Below are positions 55,751 through 64,000 of a stretch of 64,000 nt of DNA, in pieces. Both the position numbers and the translations under genes were made by a program. The notes below the pieces were generated by a model. That model saw nothing but the letters and a program-made list of their open reading frames with translations, was not told the origin of the DNA and did not search any database. The stretch lies in NCBI RefSeq assembly GCF_003674095.1, contig NZ_RDBF01000001.1, positions 62,001 to 126,000 on the forward strand, written 5' to 3'. Source of the stretch: Aeromicrobium phragmitis (GTDB lineage: Bacteria > Actinomycetota > Actinomycetes > Propionibacteriales > Nocardioidaceae). Numbering within the stretch: position 1 is the stretch's first letter; every line of letters begins with the position of its first letter.

Positions 55751-55780
55751 AGCGTAGCGTCCTGGATAATCATTTGTCAC
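55751..55780 (-). promoter_or_regulatory. Promoter of surface-protein gene 1
   Basis: On the minus strand GTGACA (55780-55775) and TACGCT (55756-55751) are 18 nt apart, giving a leader of about 60 nt before GTG 55683. The same boxes and spacing precede gene 2. The AAGGGGAAC ribosome-site region is also conserved between the two leaders. Confidence 0.65.
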
Positions 55781-55908
55781 CATGCCCATGGTTTCTTAGG
55801 AGAACGGCCTTTGGTGCACGAGAGGGTGACGGCCGGGTACACATTGCCGAAACTGCCCGCGAGAGAAGGGGGCGGTCGCTCGGCCGAGCGGCTGAAGCGC
55901 ACTGTGAT

Positions 55909-55927
55909 TTCACCCCGCCTTCACCCC
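55909..55927. promoter_or_regulatory. TTCACCCC direct repeat with 11-bp period (PHO-box-like), gene 1
   Basis: Two copies of TTCACCCC start at 55909 and 55920, exactly 11 bp apart. Direct repeats of that period with TTCACC cores are the form of PhoP/RegX3 (OmpR-family) sites in actinobacteria. The site is roughly 165 bp upstream of the proposed transcription start, rather far for a core activator site. The rest of 55684-56165 holds the promoter, the terminator of gene 2 and no gene. Confidence 0.5.
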
Positions 55928-56114
55928 GGTGTGCTGGACGCCACGAAAGAGGAGCGGTCCGTCGAGGGCGAGCTTGGACTCTTGCTTCACCAGGCTCGGT
56001 GGGCCGCGAACACCACGTATTCACTACGCTCCACGCGTTCTCGCTTGGATCCGATGACGTTGCGATGCTCGGTTCAGCAGAGCCAGGACTCTCCTTGAAG
56101 CTCCCTAGGACGAG

Positions 56115-56149
56115 GACTGCCCCCGCCCGGAATACGGGCGGGGGCAGTC
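56115..56149 (-). terminator. Terminator of surface-protein gene 2
   Basis: Perfect 15-bp arms from GACTGCCCCCGCCCG (56115-56129) to CGGGCGGGGGCAGTC (56135-56149) close on a 5-nt loop, 16 nt after the stop. It separates the two paralogous genes, so each is its own transcription unit. Confidence 0.92.
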
Positions 56150-56165
56150 AGTGGGGTGAGGTGGG

Positions 56166-59100
56166 TTAGACCTCGTTCTCTTCGCGGCGTCGTGCCAGGA
56201 CCAGGGCGGTCAGGCCGGCGGCGACCAGGAGCGCAGCTCCGAGGCCGACGATCGGTCCGACCGGCGATCCGGTCTTGGGCAGGTCACCCTTGGCGAGCCA
56301 GGCGAACGGGGCGCAGGCAGTCGCCTCAGCCGTCAGGCCGTTGTGGGTCACGACCGCGACGTTGCGGAACCCACCGGGCCCGGTGCCGCCGTCGGCGCAC
56401 TTGCCGCCCTCGATGGCTGCAGGGCCGTCGGTGACGGTGGAGTTCACGACCACCCGGTAGGTGTGCGCGACCTCCGAACCGAGCTCCACTTCGCCGGTCA
56501 GGGCGTTGACCTCGTCAGTGAGGTCGGCTCCCTGTCCGGTGTAGGTGTCGAGCACCTCGATGTCACCGGGGTCGGTGTTGGAGGCGGTGACCTTCTCGAT
56601 CGTCACGCCCTTGCCGAACCGCAGCTGGTCGTGCAGGACGTACTCACCGGTGGCGCCGCCGTCGTTGGCCACGACGATGTCGTAGGTGGTGGTGTAGTCC
56701 TGGCCGTCCTTGACCGGGTCACCGGCGAGCTTCTTGTCGATGTCGATCGACGGAAGCTCAGCACACGCCTGATCATCCTCACGGTCGCCGCGGGCGTCGG
56801 TCATGGCCGAGGTGTTGTTGAACGCACGATCCGCGTCATCCCCATCGGGACCACAACGGGTCGGGTCACCCTCACCGGAGCCGGCGCCGTCGAGCTGCAA
56901 CGGCACATCAGCGACCACGGTCACCTCGTAGTAGTGCTCGATGTAGGCCGGGTCGTTGTTGGCCAACAGGGGCACCTGCGCCGCGATCAGGACGTTGCCC
57001 TGACCATCCCACGCCGGATCAGCCAACTGCACGCCGACCGGAGCCTGCGTCACCTCGGTCGAGGCGATCTTCGCCTGGTCGGTGAAGTGCAGCGTGTCCT
57101 CGAGGTCGTAGCTGGTGGCGTACGGGAGCGTGTTGCCCACCGTGATGCCGTAGACGACCTGCCACTGACCATTCCCGATCGGCTCCGCCGAAACCAGGAC
57201 CTTCTCGTGCTCGGGGTCACCGTCGAGTTCGAACCCGGCCGGGTCACAGTTGATCGTCGGCACGATCTGCGAGTCCTCCGGTGCGGGCGCGTCAGCGCAC
57301 GCCGTGTTCACCACCGTCTGCGGAGTCGACTCATCGAGGACGATCTCGTACTCGTGGAACGCCTCCTCACCCGGGGCGAGTTCGTCGATCAGGTGCTCAC
57401 CAAGCTCAGGCTGCTGGTCGTCGCGGAGCAGGATGTCCCGCAACGTGCCCTGACCGGTGTTCTCGACCACGATCCGATACTTGACCGTCTCACCGGGGCG
57501 GAACTTCGGGTAGTCGGTCACGTCGTCGGCGTCACGCCACTCACCATCGGCGTCCTGAACGAACTTCTTCAACGACGCGGAGTAGTAGTTCGCGACCGTG
57601 ACCGGCGCCGAGGTGCGCATCACCAGTTCGGTGTGCTCGGCGCGAGCCTGCGCCCGGTTGACCAGGACGTCGCCGCCCTCGACCCCGTCGGTCTCGATGT
57701 TCACCGTGAACTGCTGCACCGCACCCGGCGCCAGCTCCGGACCGATCACCCGGATCGCCGTCGCGTCCGGCGTGAACGTGGTCGACCAGATCCCCGACGG
57801 CGCATTCCGCGCACCGTTCGTCGGATCATCCGGATCGTCGGACAACGTCGCCGGGTCCTCGGTCGTGTAGTAGACCGTCGCACCGGCGACCGCGTCCACA
57901 CCCGTCAGCGAGTAATCACCCGCGAACGTCGTGCCACGACCATCACCATTGAACGGCAAGATATCGATCGTGTCGGTGAACGCCTGACTCGTCGGATCGA
58001 ACGACCGCAACGTCACGGTCCACGACCCCTCGCCCACACCATCACCATTCACGTTCGGAATGAACGGAGTATCCGCCGACTTCCCGATCTCAGTCGTGCC
58101 CGACGTCGAGACGGTCACCTGCGCGGTGGCAGGTTGCGACGTGGCGTTCCCGAGGGAGGCGGTCGCGGTGTTGGTCAGGATCTCACCGGCCTGCACTCTG
58201 TCATCGGCAACAGCCTGGTAGGTCAAGGCGTGCTGCGCGTTGGTCGTCACGCCGTCCAGCTCCCAGGTCAGCACCTGCTGACCCGAACCATTGGTCGAGA
58301 CCACCGGCTCCGGGTCCGCCGATCCGGCCACGTAGTTCATGCCGACTGGCAGTGTGTCGACGATGCGGAAATCGTCGACACTTTCAGGGATCTGTCCCGC
58401 CCCGTTAGCGGAGTAGTTGAGGGTGTAGGTCGCTGAGACGCCTGGGCGGACCACGCCGCGGTCCGCCGACTTCTCCACGCGCGGTTCGGCGACGATGATC
58501 CGCACGATGTCACGACGTCCCTGTGTGGTGGGGTACCGCGCGCCGGGTGTCGGTGTCACGTTTCCGGTGTTGGCCGCGGTCCAAACGCCGTTGACCTGCC
58601 GTGAACCGAACATCCAGACATCGGTGCCCGGGGGCACGTCCTCATTCACGGTCACGAAAGTAGCGAGCTGGAAGCCGACCGCCTCCTGATCGGCGAACAG
58701 CGTGGCCGGGAACGTCCAGCGCACTGCCTTCACAGCAGCGTCGTTGTCCGCTGGCGGATTCGTGGTCCATCCGGTCGTCCCGGCACAGGTGAACAAGTCC
58801 GGGTTGTACTGGGGGCTGTTGGGGTCCACGAGCGGGTCGGTTCCCACGTAGTACTCGATGACACCAGGGGCAGGCGCAGGCAGGGTCCTGAAACCACCAG
58901 CTGCACCCTGCACCCACACCTCAGTCGGACGACTGGAGTCGTAGGTCACGTACTGGCTGTCCAACGTGGTGCACATGCCAGGGGTGTTCGTTGCTTGAAG
59001 GTAACCGGGCTGCATATAGGTATCCATCTGCAGCTGCGTCCCCGGAGCGACACGGTAGGCGTCATTCCACCGGTCACCGTATCCGCCGGAGTCCGTGTGG

Positions 59101-60227
59101 CCACGGTTCCAGCTGGCACTCCAGCCACCGGGGCGCGTGTACGGCGAGTTCGTCGAGTTGTTGTCTTCGATGTCCGCGAACTGTGCGCCCGTGGGTGAAA
59201 CCCATGTCACCGGCGACATCTCCAGCGTCGTACTGCCCGCCGCATTGGTTTGCACACGGAAGGTCAGCAGACCGCTGGCCACGTAGTCCCAGTCGGTCGG
59301 CAGCGGGTTGCCCTGTCCACCGTTGGCCGTGCTCGAGTCGTGGGTTGGCGGCGTTGCCAATTCGTAGTCGATGCCCCTCAGCGTGACGTCGAAGACGCCA
59401 GGCTGACCGGCGACGGGCGTGATCACGCAGTCGTCGACGAAGTTCGTCCACTGAGAACCGGTCTGAGTGCCCGACCACGGGTGGCCGCCAGCGCTACCGG
59501 AATCGAATGCCGAGCAACCCTGCGGGGTGATCGTGCCGGCAGTCGGGGTCGTGGTCACGCGGAAGGTCACCTCGTCGGGGCCAGCTTCAGATCCCACGCC
59601 GAGTCGGAGCGACCACGGATAGCGCACGGTGGCGTACGTAGGATTCGCCGGGTCATCCCACTGAGCCGGGAGCGAGGTCACCCAGTGCATGTCCATGCGG
59701 AACGGGTTTTGGATCTCGATCGGCTCAATCTCATCGGTCTGACCTTCGATATCCCCGGTCATGGAGATCTCGCTGCCAGAAGGTCCGTCGACGATGACGG
59801 GGACCATCACCATGACGGCCGTGCCCTGGTTCTGGGTGCCGAGGTTGCACGTGAGGGTCTTGCCGTCCGCGGAGATGCTCGACGCAGTATCGACACCCGT
59901 GGTGAGGCACAGGTCGGGGATGGAGGCGATGCGGCCGTTCTCAACGGTGGTGGTAAAGGTGACGTCGTCGACGGGCTCGTTGCTCGGTGCCTCAGCGCTG
60001 TCGTTGACGTTGACTCGCCACTCGGCGTTGACCACATCACCGGACGCGACCACATCGGTCGGCGTGCCGGGGGCCCAGCGGCCGTCGATTTCGTAGACCG
60101 GCGCTGCGCTGGCTGCCGTGGCGGCCCCAAGCGAGGCGCCGACGACCGCGAGTGCCAGGGCCCCCGCTACCCAGCGGCGAGGCGATTGCCGCCTCGGCCG
60201 TCTACGCCATCCAGCAGGCCGCTTCAT
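56166..60227 (-). CDS. LPKTG-anchored surface protein 2 with DUF11-like repeats
   Basis: 1353 aa. It shares the signal peptide with protein 1 almost exactly (RRQSPRRWVAGALAL, ending ASAAP), the DUF11-like modules, and the tail LPKTG (1316-1320), membrane segment and RRREENEV. Residues from about 45-540 differ strongly from protein 1 in sequence though not in general design; from about 540 on the two are close to identical. The ATG at 60227 follows AAAGGGGAAC. Proteins of this type are sortase-linked adhesins or structural wall proteins; no binding partner can be named. No sortase gene is in the window. Confidence 0.92.
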   Translation of the reverse strand: MKRPAGWRRRPRRQSPRRWVAGALALAVVGASLGAATAASAAPVYEIDGRWAPGTPTDVVASGDVVNAEWRVNVNDSAEAPSNEPVDDVTFTTTVENGRIASIPDLCLTTGVDTASSISADGKTLTCNLGTQNQGTAVMVMVPVIVDGPSGSEISMTGDIEGQTDEIEPIEIQNPFRMDMHWVTSLPAQWDDPANPTYATVRYPWSLRLGVGSEAGPDEVTFRVTTTPTAGTITPQGCSAFDSGSAGGHPWSGTQTGSQWTNFVDDCVITPVAGQPGVFDVTLRGIDYELATPPTHDSSTANGGQGNPLPTDWDYVASGLLTFRVQTNAAGSTTLEMSPVTWVSPTGAQFADIEDNNSTNSPYTRPGGWSASWNRGHTDSGGYGDRWNDAYRVAPGTQLQMDTYMQPGYLQATNTPGMCTTLDSQYVTYDSSRPTEVWVQGAAGGFRTLPAPAPGVIEYYVGTDPLVDPNSPQYNPDLFTCAGTTGWTTNPPADNDAAVKAVRWTFPATLFADQEAVGFQLATFVTVNEDVPPGTDVWMFGSRQVNGVWTAANTGNVTPTPGARYPTTQGRRDIVRIIVAEPRVEKSADRGVVRPGVSATYTLNYSANGAGQIPESVDDFRIVDTLPVGMNYVAGSADPEPVVSTNGSGQQVLTWELDGVTTNAQHALTYQAVADDRVQAGEILTNTATASLGNATSQPATAQVTVSTSGTTEIGKSADTPFIPNVNGDGVGEGSWTVTLRSFDPTSQAFTDTIDILPFNGDGRGTTFAGDYSLTGVDAVAGATVYYTTEDPATLSDDPDDPTNGARNAPSGIWSTTFTPDATAIRVIGPELAPGAVQQFTVNIETDGVEGGDVLVNRAQARAEHTELVMRTSAPVTVANYYSASLKKFVQDADGEWRDADDVTDYPKFRPGETVKYRIVVENTGQGTLRDILLRDDQQPELGEHLIDELAPGEEAFHEYEIVLDESTPQTVVNTACADAPAPEDSQIVPTINCDPAGFELDGDPEHEKVLVSAEPIGNGQWQVVYGITVGNTLPYATSYDLEDTLHFTDQAKIASTEVTQAPVGVQLADPAWDGQGNVLIAAQVPLLANNDPAYIEHYYEVTVVADVPLQLDGAGSGEGDPTRCGPDGDDADRAFNNTSAMTDARGDREDDQACAELPSIDIDKKLAGDPVKDGQDYTTTYDIVVANDGGATGEYVLHDQLRFGKGVTIEKVTASNTDPGDIEVLDTYTGQGADLTDEVNALTGEVELGSEVAHTYRVVVNSTVTDGPAAIEGGKCADGGTGPGGFRNVAVVTHNGLTAEATACAPFAWLAKGDLPKTGSPVGPIVGLGAALLVAAGLTALVLARRREENEV

Positions 60228-60282
60228 ACGTTCCCCTTTATCGTCAGGACCACGAGTGGACGTGGTAATACAGACGAACCGG

Positions 60283-60312
60283 AGCGTAGTGTCTCAACTA
60301 GTCGTTTGTCAC
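60283..60312 (-). promoter_or_regulatory. Promoter of surface-protein gene 2
   Basis: On the minus strand GTGACA (60312-60307) and TACGCT (60288-60283) are 18 nt apart, the same arrangement as for gene 1. The preceding GGGCATAGTGACAAACGA is also conserved between the two genes with few changes. The leader is about 50 nt. Confidence 0.65.
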
Positions 60313-60452
60313 TATGCCCATAGATTAGGTGAGGAACTCTTCATGTTTCAGCAGCGAGAGTGGTCCTCGGAGCGGCGCTGACAACCTGCTGGAAGTTCAA
60401 CAACAGCAGCGGCAGCTGCCCGAGTGGGGACATTACTGGCTCCGACGAAAAC

Positions 60453-60471
60453 TTCACCCCAGCTTCACCCC
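60453..60471. promoter_or_regulatory. TTCACCCC direct repeat with 11-bp period (PHO-box-like), gene 2
   Basis: TTCACCCC starts at 60453 and again at 60464, 11 bp apart, as in the region before gene 1, although the surrounding sequence is otherwise different. It lies between the end of the FadR-type gene and the surface-gene promoter, about 165-190 bp upstream of the latter. Confidence 0.5.
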
Positions 60472-60514
60472 GAGCCGGAGCGTCGCTGAGGGCGGGATAG
60501 CGGTTCGGCCCGCC

Positions 60515-61249
60515 TCAGCCCGTCCACTCGACTGAGGCGTTCAGCAGCTCGGGGTACCTGCTCTGGGCGAAGGTCACGAACTCGTCGATGTGCTTCTCCA
60601 TCGCGGCAGCCGCGGCCCGGGGATTGCCCCGCGTGATCGCCTCGTACATCTGCACGTGCAGTCGATGGACGTCGACGCAGCGCGACCTGAGGTAGTCGGT
60701 TCCGGCGACCGAATGATCGAGGATGCTCCACAGCGCGTCGACGAGATAGCTCAGCAGCGGGTTCCCGGCGGCCTCCGCCAGCACCTCATAACTGCGAGCC
60801 CGCTCCTCGAGGAAGCGTTCCTGATCGTCGAGGGAGTCGCCCATGGAGTCGAGGTGGGCGGCGAGGTCGTTGAGCTGTTTCTCGTCGATGCGTTCCGCGG
60901 CCAAGCGCACCATATGCGGCTCGAGGACGCGAAGAGACTCCACGACCGAGTCCAACGGGGCCTCCGCGAACTGCAGGAGCAGGCTCAGCGCGCCCCCGAC
61001 GAGGCTCGAGTCCGGCTGTTCGACGGCCGGCCCGCCCTTGGGGCCGGGCCGCATGCTGATGACCCCTTGGAACTCCAGCAGCCGCAGCGCCTCACGAAGC
61101 GTCGCGCGGCCGATCTGATACGTCTCGAGCATCTCCCGCTCGGGCGGGAGTCGATCGCCTGCTCGTTTACCGCTGCGGTTGATGTCGGCGACAATGCGCT
61201 GCGCCACCAGTAGTGCGGTCTTCTGCGGGCGTATGGGCCCAGCCATCAT
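60515..61249 (-). CDS. GntR-family regulator, FadR (FCD) subfamily
   Basis: 244 aa. The N-terminal GntR HTH (about 8-75) includes RAGDRLPPEREMLETYQIGRATLREALRLLEFQGVI. The FCD domain (about 90-235) is all helical, with RVLEPHMVRLAAERI and candidate metal histidines in LDHSVAG and MEKHIDEF. FadR-type proteins respond to acids or acyl-CoAs. GGAGG lies 5 nt before the ATG at 61249 (61246 is the alternative). It is not next to metabolic genes, so the target is unclear. Confidence 0.92.
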   Translation of the reverse strand: MMAGPIRPQKTALLVAQRIVADINRSGKRAGDRLPPEREMLETYQIGRATLREALRLLEFQGVISMRPGPKGGPAVEQPDSSLVGGALSLLLQFAEAPLDSVVESLRVLEPHMVRLAAERIDEKQLNDLAAHLDSMGDSLDDQERFLEERARSYEVLAEAAGNPLLSYLVDALWSILDHSVAGTDYLRSRCVDVHRLHVQMYEAITRGNPRAAAAAMEKHIDEFVTFAQSRYPELLNASVEWTG

Positions 61250-61261
61250 GCTCTCCTCCAC

Positions 61262-61595
61262 AGTGCTTCGAGGACACGTCTTTGCCCGGGCAGGGCTCCG
61301 CCGGTTGCGGAGCCGTCAATGCCCCGACGCTGCAACCCGAGGGAGGAGGTGGCGCGCCTGAGGGACGGAGTGTCCGGAGAGCCCAGGATCGCTGGGCTCG
61401 TTGCGAGTCTGACACCCGTCGACAAGGGAGACGAGGGGGTGAGATGGACCCGGCACGGCGGGTCACCAAGCGTTTTCCGCTGCGCTTGCAGCGCGTTCAT
61501 GCGCACCTGCCCGTTGGTGCCGCGAGGTCAGGGCGATGGGATGGCGTCCGTTTTTCGCCCCGAACATCACCCCGCGCGGGGCAATCCGGCCGCAG
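61262..61595. other. Gap without a convincing gene
   Basis: About 330 bp between the start of the FadR-type gene and the end of the alarmone synthetase gene. No frame has a good start with coding-like composition. A GGCTCCGCCGGTTGCGGAGCC hairpin around 61295-61315 (arms GGCTCCGC/GCGGAGCC) is the only clear structure and may be the terminator or a leader element of the FadR-type gene. Confidence 0.45.
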
Positions 61596-62414
61596 TCAGT
61601 CGCGGTGGCGCTGGTGGCGGACGACGTCGTGGCGTCCGTCCAGATGCGAGACCTCGTCGTGCAGGCGGGCCATCGTGCGGTCGAGATGATCGGCGACGAT
61701 CGCCGCCTGCCGCAGCTCGTCGCGGAGCCGCGCGGGGATCTCGCCCTCGTACTTGTAGTAGATCTTGTGCTCGAGGCTGGCCCAGAAGTCCATCGCGATG
61801 GTGCGGATCTGCACCTCGACGTACACGAGCTCGGTGCGGTCGGACAGATAGACCGGCACCTGCACGATGAGGTGCAGGCTCTGGTAACCGTTCGGCTTGG
61901 GCTCGACGATGTAGTCCTTGACCTCCGCGACCGTCACGTCGGGCTGGCTGGTCAGCATGTCGGCGATCCAATACGCGTCGGCGACGAACGAGCAGGTGAT
62001 GCGCACGCCCGCGATATCGCGGATGCGCTCGCCGACCGAGTCCAGGTCGCGGGGGCAGTTGGTGCGCTCGATCTTCGCCAGCAGGCTGTCCATCGACTTC
62101 AGCCGCGTCCGCACGTGCTCGATCGGGCTGTACTCGTGGGTGTGCTCGAACTCCTCGCGGAGGATGTTGATCTTGGTCTCGAGCTGGTCCAGGGCGAACT
62201 GATACTTCAGCTGGAAAGCGACGAGCCGCGTCTGCAGGTCCCGAAGCGCCGACCGCGCGTCCTCGGTGATCCGCTCGGGAAGGCCCCGCAGTGTCGGCAG
62301 CGTCTCCGGGAGCGCCTCGTACTGGGGTTCGGCCTCGTTCACGGTGTCCTTCTCTATCTGCAGGGCCGTCTGCCACCCCGACGGCGCCACGGCGAGCTTA
62401 GCGATGGTGCCCAA
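61596..62414 (-). CDS. Small alarmone synthetase ((p)ppGpp synthetase, RelQ-like)
   Basis: Up to 272 aa, containing a single RelA/SpoT synthetase domain (about 85-230) with no hydrolase or TGS domain. Motifs: RIRDIAGVRI near 131, VKDYIVEPKPNGYQSLH near 164 and YVEVQIRTIAMDFWASLEHKIYY near 197, including the substrate-binding tyrosine loop. It should transfer pyrophosphate from ATP to GDP/GTP during stress. The start is uncertain: TTG 62414 as given, or GTG 62390. The C-terminus is rich in His and Arg. Confidence 0.9.
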   Translation of the reverse strand: MGTIAKLAVAPSGWQTALQIEKDTVNEAEPQYEALPETLPTLRGLPERITEDARSALRDLQTRLVAFQLKYQFALDQLETKINILREEFEHTHEYSPIEHVRTRLKSMDSLLAKIERTNCPRDLDSVGERIRDIAGVRITCSFVADAYWIADMLTSQPDVTVAEVKDYIVEPKPNGYQSLHLIVQVPVYLSDRTELVYVEVQIRTIAMDFWASLEHKIYYKYEGEIPARLRDELRQAAIVADHLDRTMARLHDEVSHLDGRHDVVRHQRHRD

Positions 62415-62457
62415 CGCTCGGACTGCCGAAACCGGACTTTCTCATTACGGTCGTGAG

Positions 62458-63222
62458 ATGGCCACGACGACACGCACGGGTTCCCAGCGGGCCCTCCCCT
62501 GGGCCGTCCTCGCCGCCTCCGTCCTTCAGGCGGCAGCCCCGATCGTGCCGTTCGCCGGCGCCGGTGAGACGCCCGCGGGCTCCGGTACCGACCTGCGCAT
62601 CGAGCCGGCCGGCTACGCGTTCAGCATCTGGAGCCTCATCTACCTGCTCTCGATCGTCTACGCCGTCGTCGTAGTGACGAAGCGGACCACCGGGACGGCT
62701 GCGCCGGCGCGTCTGCAGCGCGACCTGCTCGGCGGCTACCTCGGCGCTGCGCTGTGGATCGCGGTGTCGGCTGCGGACATCAGCTGGGCCACGGCACTGG
62801 TGCTCGTGGTCATGACCGTGCTGCTCGTCGACGCCGTCCTCGTCGTCGCCCGGCCCGTGAGCGCGGACGACGGTCCGGGCTGGGTGACCGTGCTCGCGCG
62901 GGTGACGGTCGGCATCTACGCCGCCTGGGTCACGGTCGCGGTGTTCCTCAACCTGGCGTCGGCGGCCGCGGCCTATCTCGACGCTGCGGACCCGGACGCC
63001 CTCGGCTGGCAGCTGGCAGTCCTCGTCGTCACCGTGCTGGTCGCGCTCGCGATCACCGCGAAGGTCGGCGCGAGCACGCCCACGTACGCGCTCACCCTGC
63101 TGTGGGCGTTCGTGGGCGTGCTCGTCACCGCGTGGAGAGGGTCGACCGTCCTCGTCGCCCTCAGCGTCGCGACGCTGGCCGCCGTCCTCGCGGTCCAGGC
63201 TTTCGCCCTGACCCGCCGCTGA
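62458..63222 (+). CDS. TspO/MBR-like tryptophan-rich membrane protein
   Basis: 254 aa with about seven hydrophobic helices. The segment RIEPAGYAFSIWSLIYLLSIVYA near 50-70 corresponds to the F-x-x-W-x-x-I-Y-x-L region of the larger TspO-like family. TspO proteins bind porphyrins or lipids in the membrane; this longer form has no established role. The start is 44 nt from that of the divergent alarmone synthetase. Its end overlaps the ycnI-like gene on the other strand by 62 bp. Confidence 0.65.
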   Translation: MATTTRTGSQRALPWAVLAASVLQAAAPIVPFAGAGETPAGSGTDLRIEPAGYAFSIWSLIYLLSIVYAVVVVTKRTTGTAAPARLQRDLLGGYLGAALWIAVSAADISWATALVLVVMTVLLVDAVLVVARPVSADDGPGWVTVLARVTVGIYAAWVTVAVFLNLASAAAAYLDAADPDALGWQLAVLVVTVLVALAITAKVGASTPTYALTLLWAFVGVLVTAWRGSTVLVALSVATLAAVLAVQAFALTRR

Positions 63223-63793
63223 CCTGGAGGGCCGCTGCCCCTGCGACCGTGGCGATGACCACCGCCCCGGCCACCGCGAGCGTGCCCGCCCCTGACGTCT
63301 CGGCGGGCGTCTGGCTCGCCGGCGCGAGGTCGGGATCGAGCGTCGCGGCGGTCGCCACGAAGCGCGGCGCGGGCTCGGGGTCGTCGTCCGCGGACCCGGT
63401 CCACGCGTATCCCTCGCCGTTCTCGCACTCCTGCTCGCTGGGGAACAGCAGGGTGGTGCCGGGCGCCCCGGAGAGCCTCAGCTGGGCGGTGAACTGCGCG
63501 GTGTCGCCGTCGGCGATGCCCGGACCCGACCACCGGATGGTGCCGTCGTCGGCGGTCGCCGTCCAACCGTCCGGAGCCCCGAACTCGTCGCCGACGATCT
63601 GGGCGCCCTCCGGCATCGAGACGGCGAGCGCCGTCGTCGGCGATCCGTCGCAGCCGTGGTCGAAGGAGAAGGTGACCGTGACGCTGCCGTTGCCTTCGGG
63701 GTCCACCGCGTCGACCAGCACGTGCGCGGACGCCGGCGCGGCGACGAGGGTGAGTGCGGCGCTCAGCGCGCCGATGATGACGAGTCGTCTCAT
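63161..63793 (-). CDS. YcnI-like (DUF1775) copper-binding protein
   Basis: 210 aa. A signal peptide (RLVIIGALSAALTLVAAPASA) is followed directly by a histidine at the mature N-terminus (AHVLVDA), the copper ligand position of the YcnI family. The domain (about 24-140) has the strand pattern SVTVTFSFDHGCDGSPTTAL and GWTATADDGTIRW. A single C-terminal helix (AGAVVIATVAGAAAL) and a basic tail anchor it. Its start overlaps the CopCD-like stop by 4 nt, the usual pairing of YcnI with copper transport proteins. Confidence 0.85.
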   Translation of the reverse strand: MRRLVIIGALSAALTLVAAPASAHVLVDAVDPEGNGSVTVTFSFDHGCDGSPTTALAVSMPEGAQIVGDEFGAPDGWTATADDGTIRWSGPGIADGDTAQFTAQLRLSGAPGTTLLFPSEQECENGEGYAWTGSADDDPEPAPRFVATAATLDPDLAPASQTPAETSGAGTLAVAGAVVIATVAGAAALQVSGGSGRKPGPRGRRPASRR

Positions 63794-64000
63794 GGGATCT
63801 CCACCTCTCCGCTGACGACCGGTGCTTCGAACTGGCTCAGACGCACCGACAACCGGAGCGTCCACGTTCCCGAGAGCGGGAAGTCGGCCGTGGCCTCGTA
63901 CCTCCCTGCCCCGGTCGAGGACAACGGACGGTCGAACGGCCCGATGTCCGAGGCCTCGAGGGCCACCGACAGTTGCGGCGCCTCCTCGAGGTCGAGCGGC
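63790..64000 (-). CDS. C-terminus of a CopC/CopD (YcnJ)-like copper protein (partial)
   Basis: Only the last 69 residues are in the window: PLDLEEAPQLSVALEASDIG, then GRYEATADFPLSGTWTLRLSVRLSQFE and a short tail. The segment G-x-Y-x-A...F-P-L-x-G-x-W resembles the C-terminal FixH/YtkA-like part of CopC-CopD fusion proteins. With the YcnI-like gene 4 nt overlapping, it forms a copper uptake or handling operon that begins outside the window. Confidence 0.72.
   Translation of the reverse strand, partial: PLDLEEAPQLSVALEASDIGPFDRPLSSTGAGRYEATADFPLSGTWTLRLSVRLSQFEAPVVSGEVEIP

Overview
The window reads as a chromosomal piece of a high-GC actinobacterium. Most probably it is a member of the Nocardioidaceae (Aeromicrobium/Nocardioides-like). 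That placement is inference from three things: strong G/C at third codon positions with GTG starts and very short leaders; dTDP-rhamnose genes with a fused RmlC-RmlD; and the dispersed GGTGGTCGAG...GACCACC repeats that I associate with that family. No rRNA, tRNA, CRISPR array, IS element or prophage was recognised.

Layout. 1-5949 (minus strand) is a catabolic operon: a TRAP transporter (DctP-DctQ-DctM), an IclR regulator, two short-chain dehydrogenases, a divergent type II dehydroquinase-like protein and an alpha/beta hydrolase cut by the window edge. 6248-8488 is a large ATPase-LuxR regulator. 8556-13216 makes dTDP-L-rhamnose and UDP-glucuronate (rmlA; rmlB, rmlCD, ugd). 13239-16207 holds a possible nuclease-fold protein, an OhrR-like regulator, a small membrane protein and an esterase. 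16244-18563 is an acyl-CoA dehydrogenase/CoA-transferase operon behind a perfect palindromic operator. 18701-27787 carries hydrolase, flavoprotein, phosphatase-like, PadR, dienoyl-CoA reductase-like, sirtuin and serA genes; serA sits behind a ZTP riboswitch.

27974-29301 is the most unusual locus: a gene for an AbiEi-like HTH plus Vsr/DUF559-type nuclease-like protein, bracketed on both sides by arrays of one short repeat family (GTTGANNNNGCACCGC). The family recurs in the rmlA-rmlB promoter region. 29314-32559 has a thioesterase and a copper module (csoR, copZ, copA). 33064-33303 is a cluster of a second repeat family. 33341-45124 contains an ABC exporter, a double-MerR regulator, an NYN-domain protein, an aldehyde dehydrogenase, a fatty-acid pair (enoyl-CoA hydratase and acyl-CoA ligase) with a TetR regulator, DedA, and an ArsR-type regulator with a frameshifted MFS transporter. 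45125-46400 is AT-richer and carries a HigBA-type toxin-antitoxin pair. A multicopper oxidase, an RsbQ-RsbP stress pair and several small genes follow.

51606-60471 holds two tandem paralogous LPKTG cell-wall proteins (1341 and 1353 aa) with matching terminators, promoters and upstream TTCACCCC direct repeats. Their C-terminal two thirds are nearly the same while the N-terminal third is diverged. The right end has a FadR-type regulator, a small alarmone synthetase, a TspO-like membrane protein and the start of a YcnI/CopCD copper operon.

Cross-cutting themes. Copper handling appears three times (csoR-copZ-copA, multicopper oxidase, ycnI-copCD). Fatty-acid/CoA metabolism appears at 16-19 kb, 22-25 kb and 38-42 kb; the first and last share an operator half-site. 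Many genes show a TANNNT-like -10 box 6-7 nt before the start codon, which indicates leaderless transcription, and this was used here to choose several start codons.
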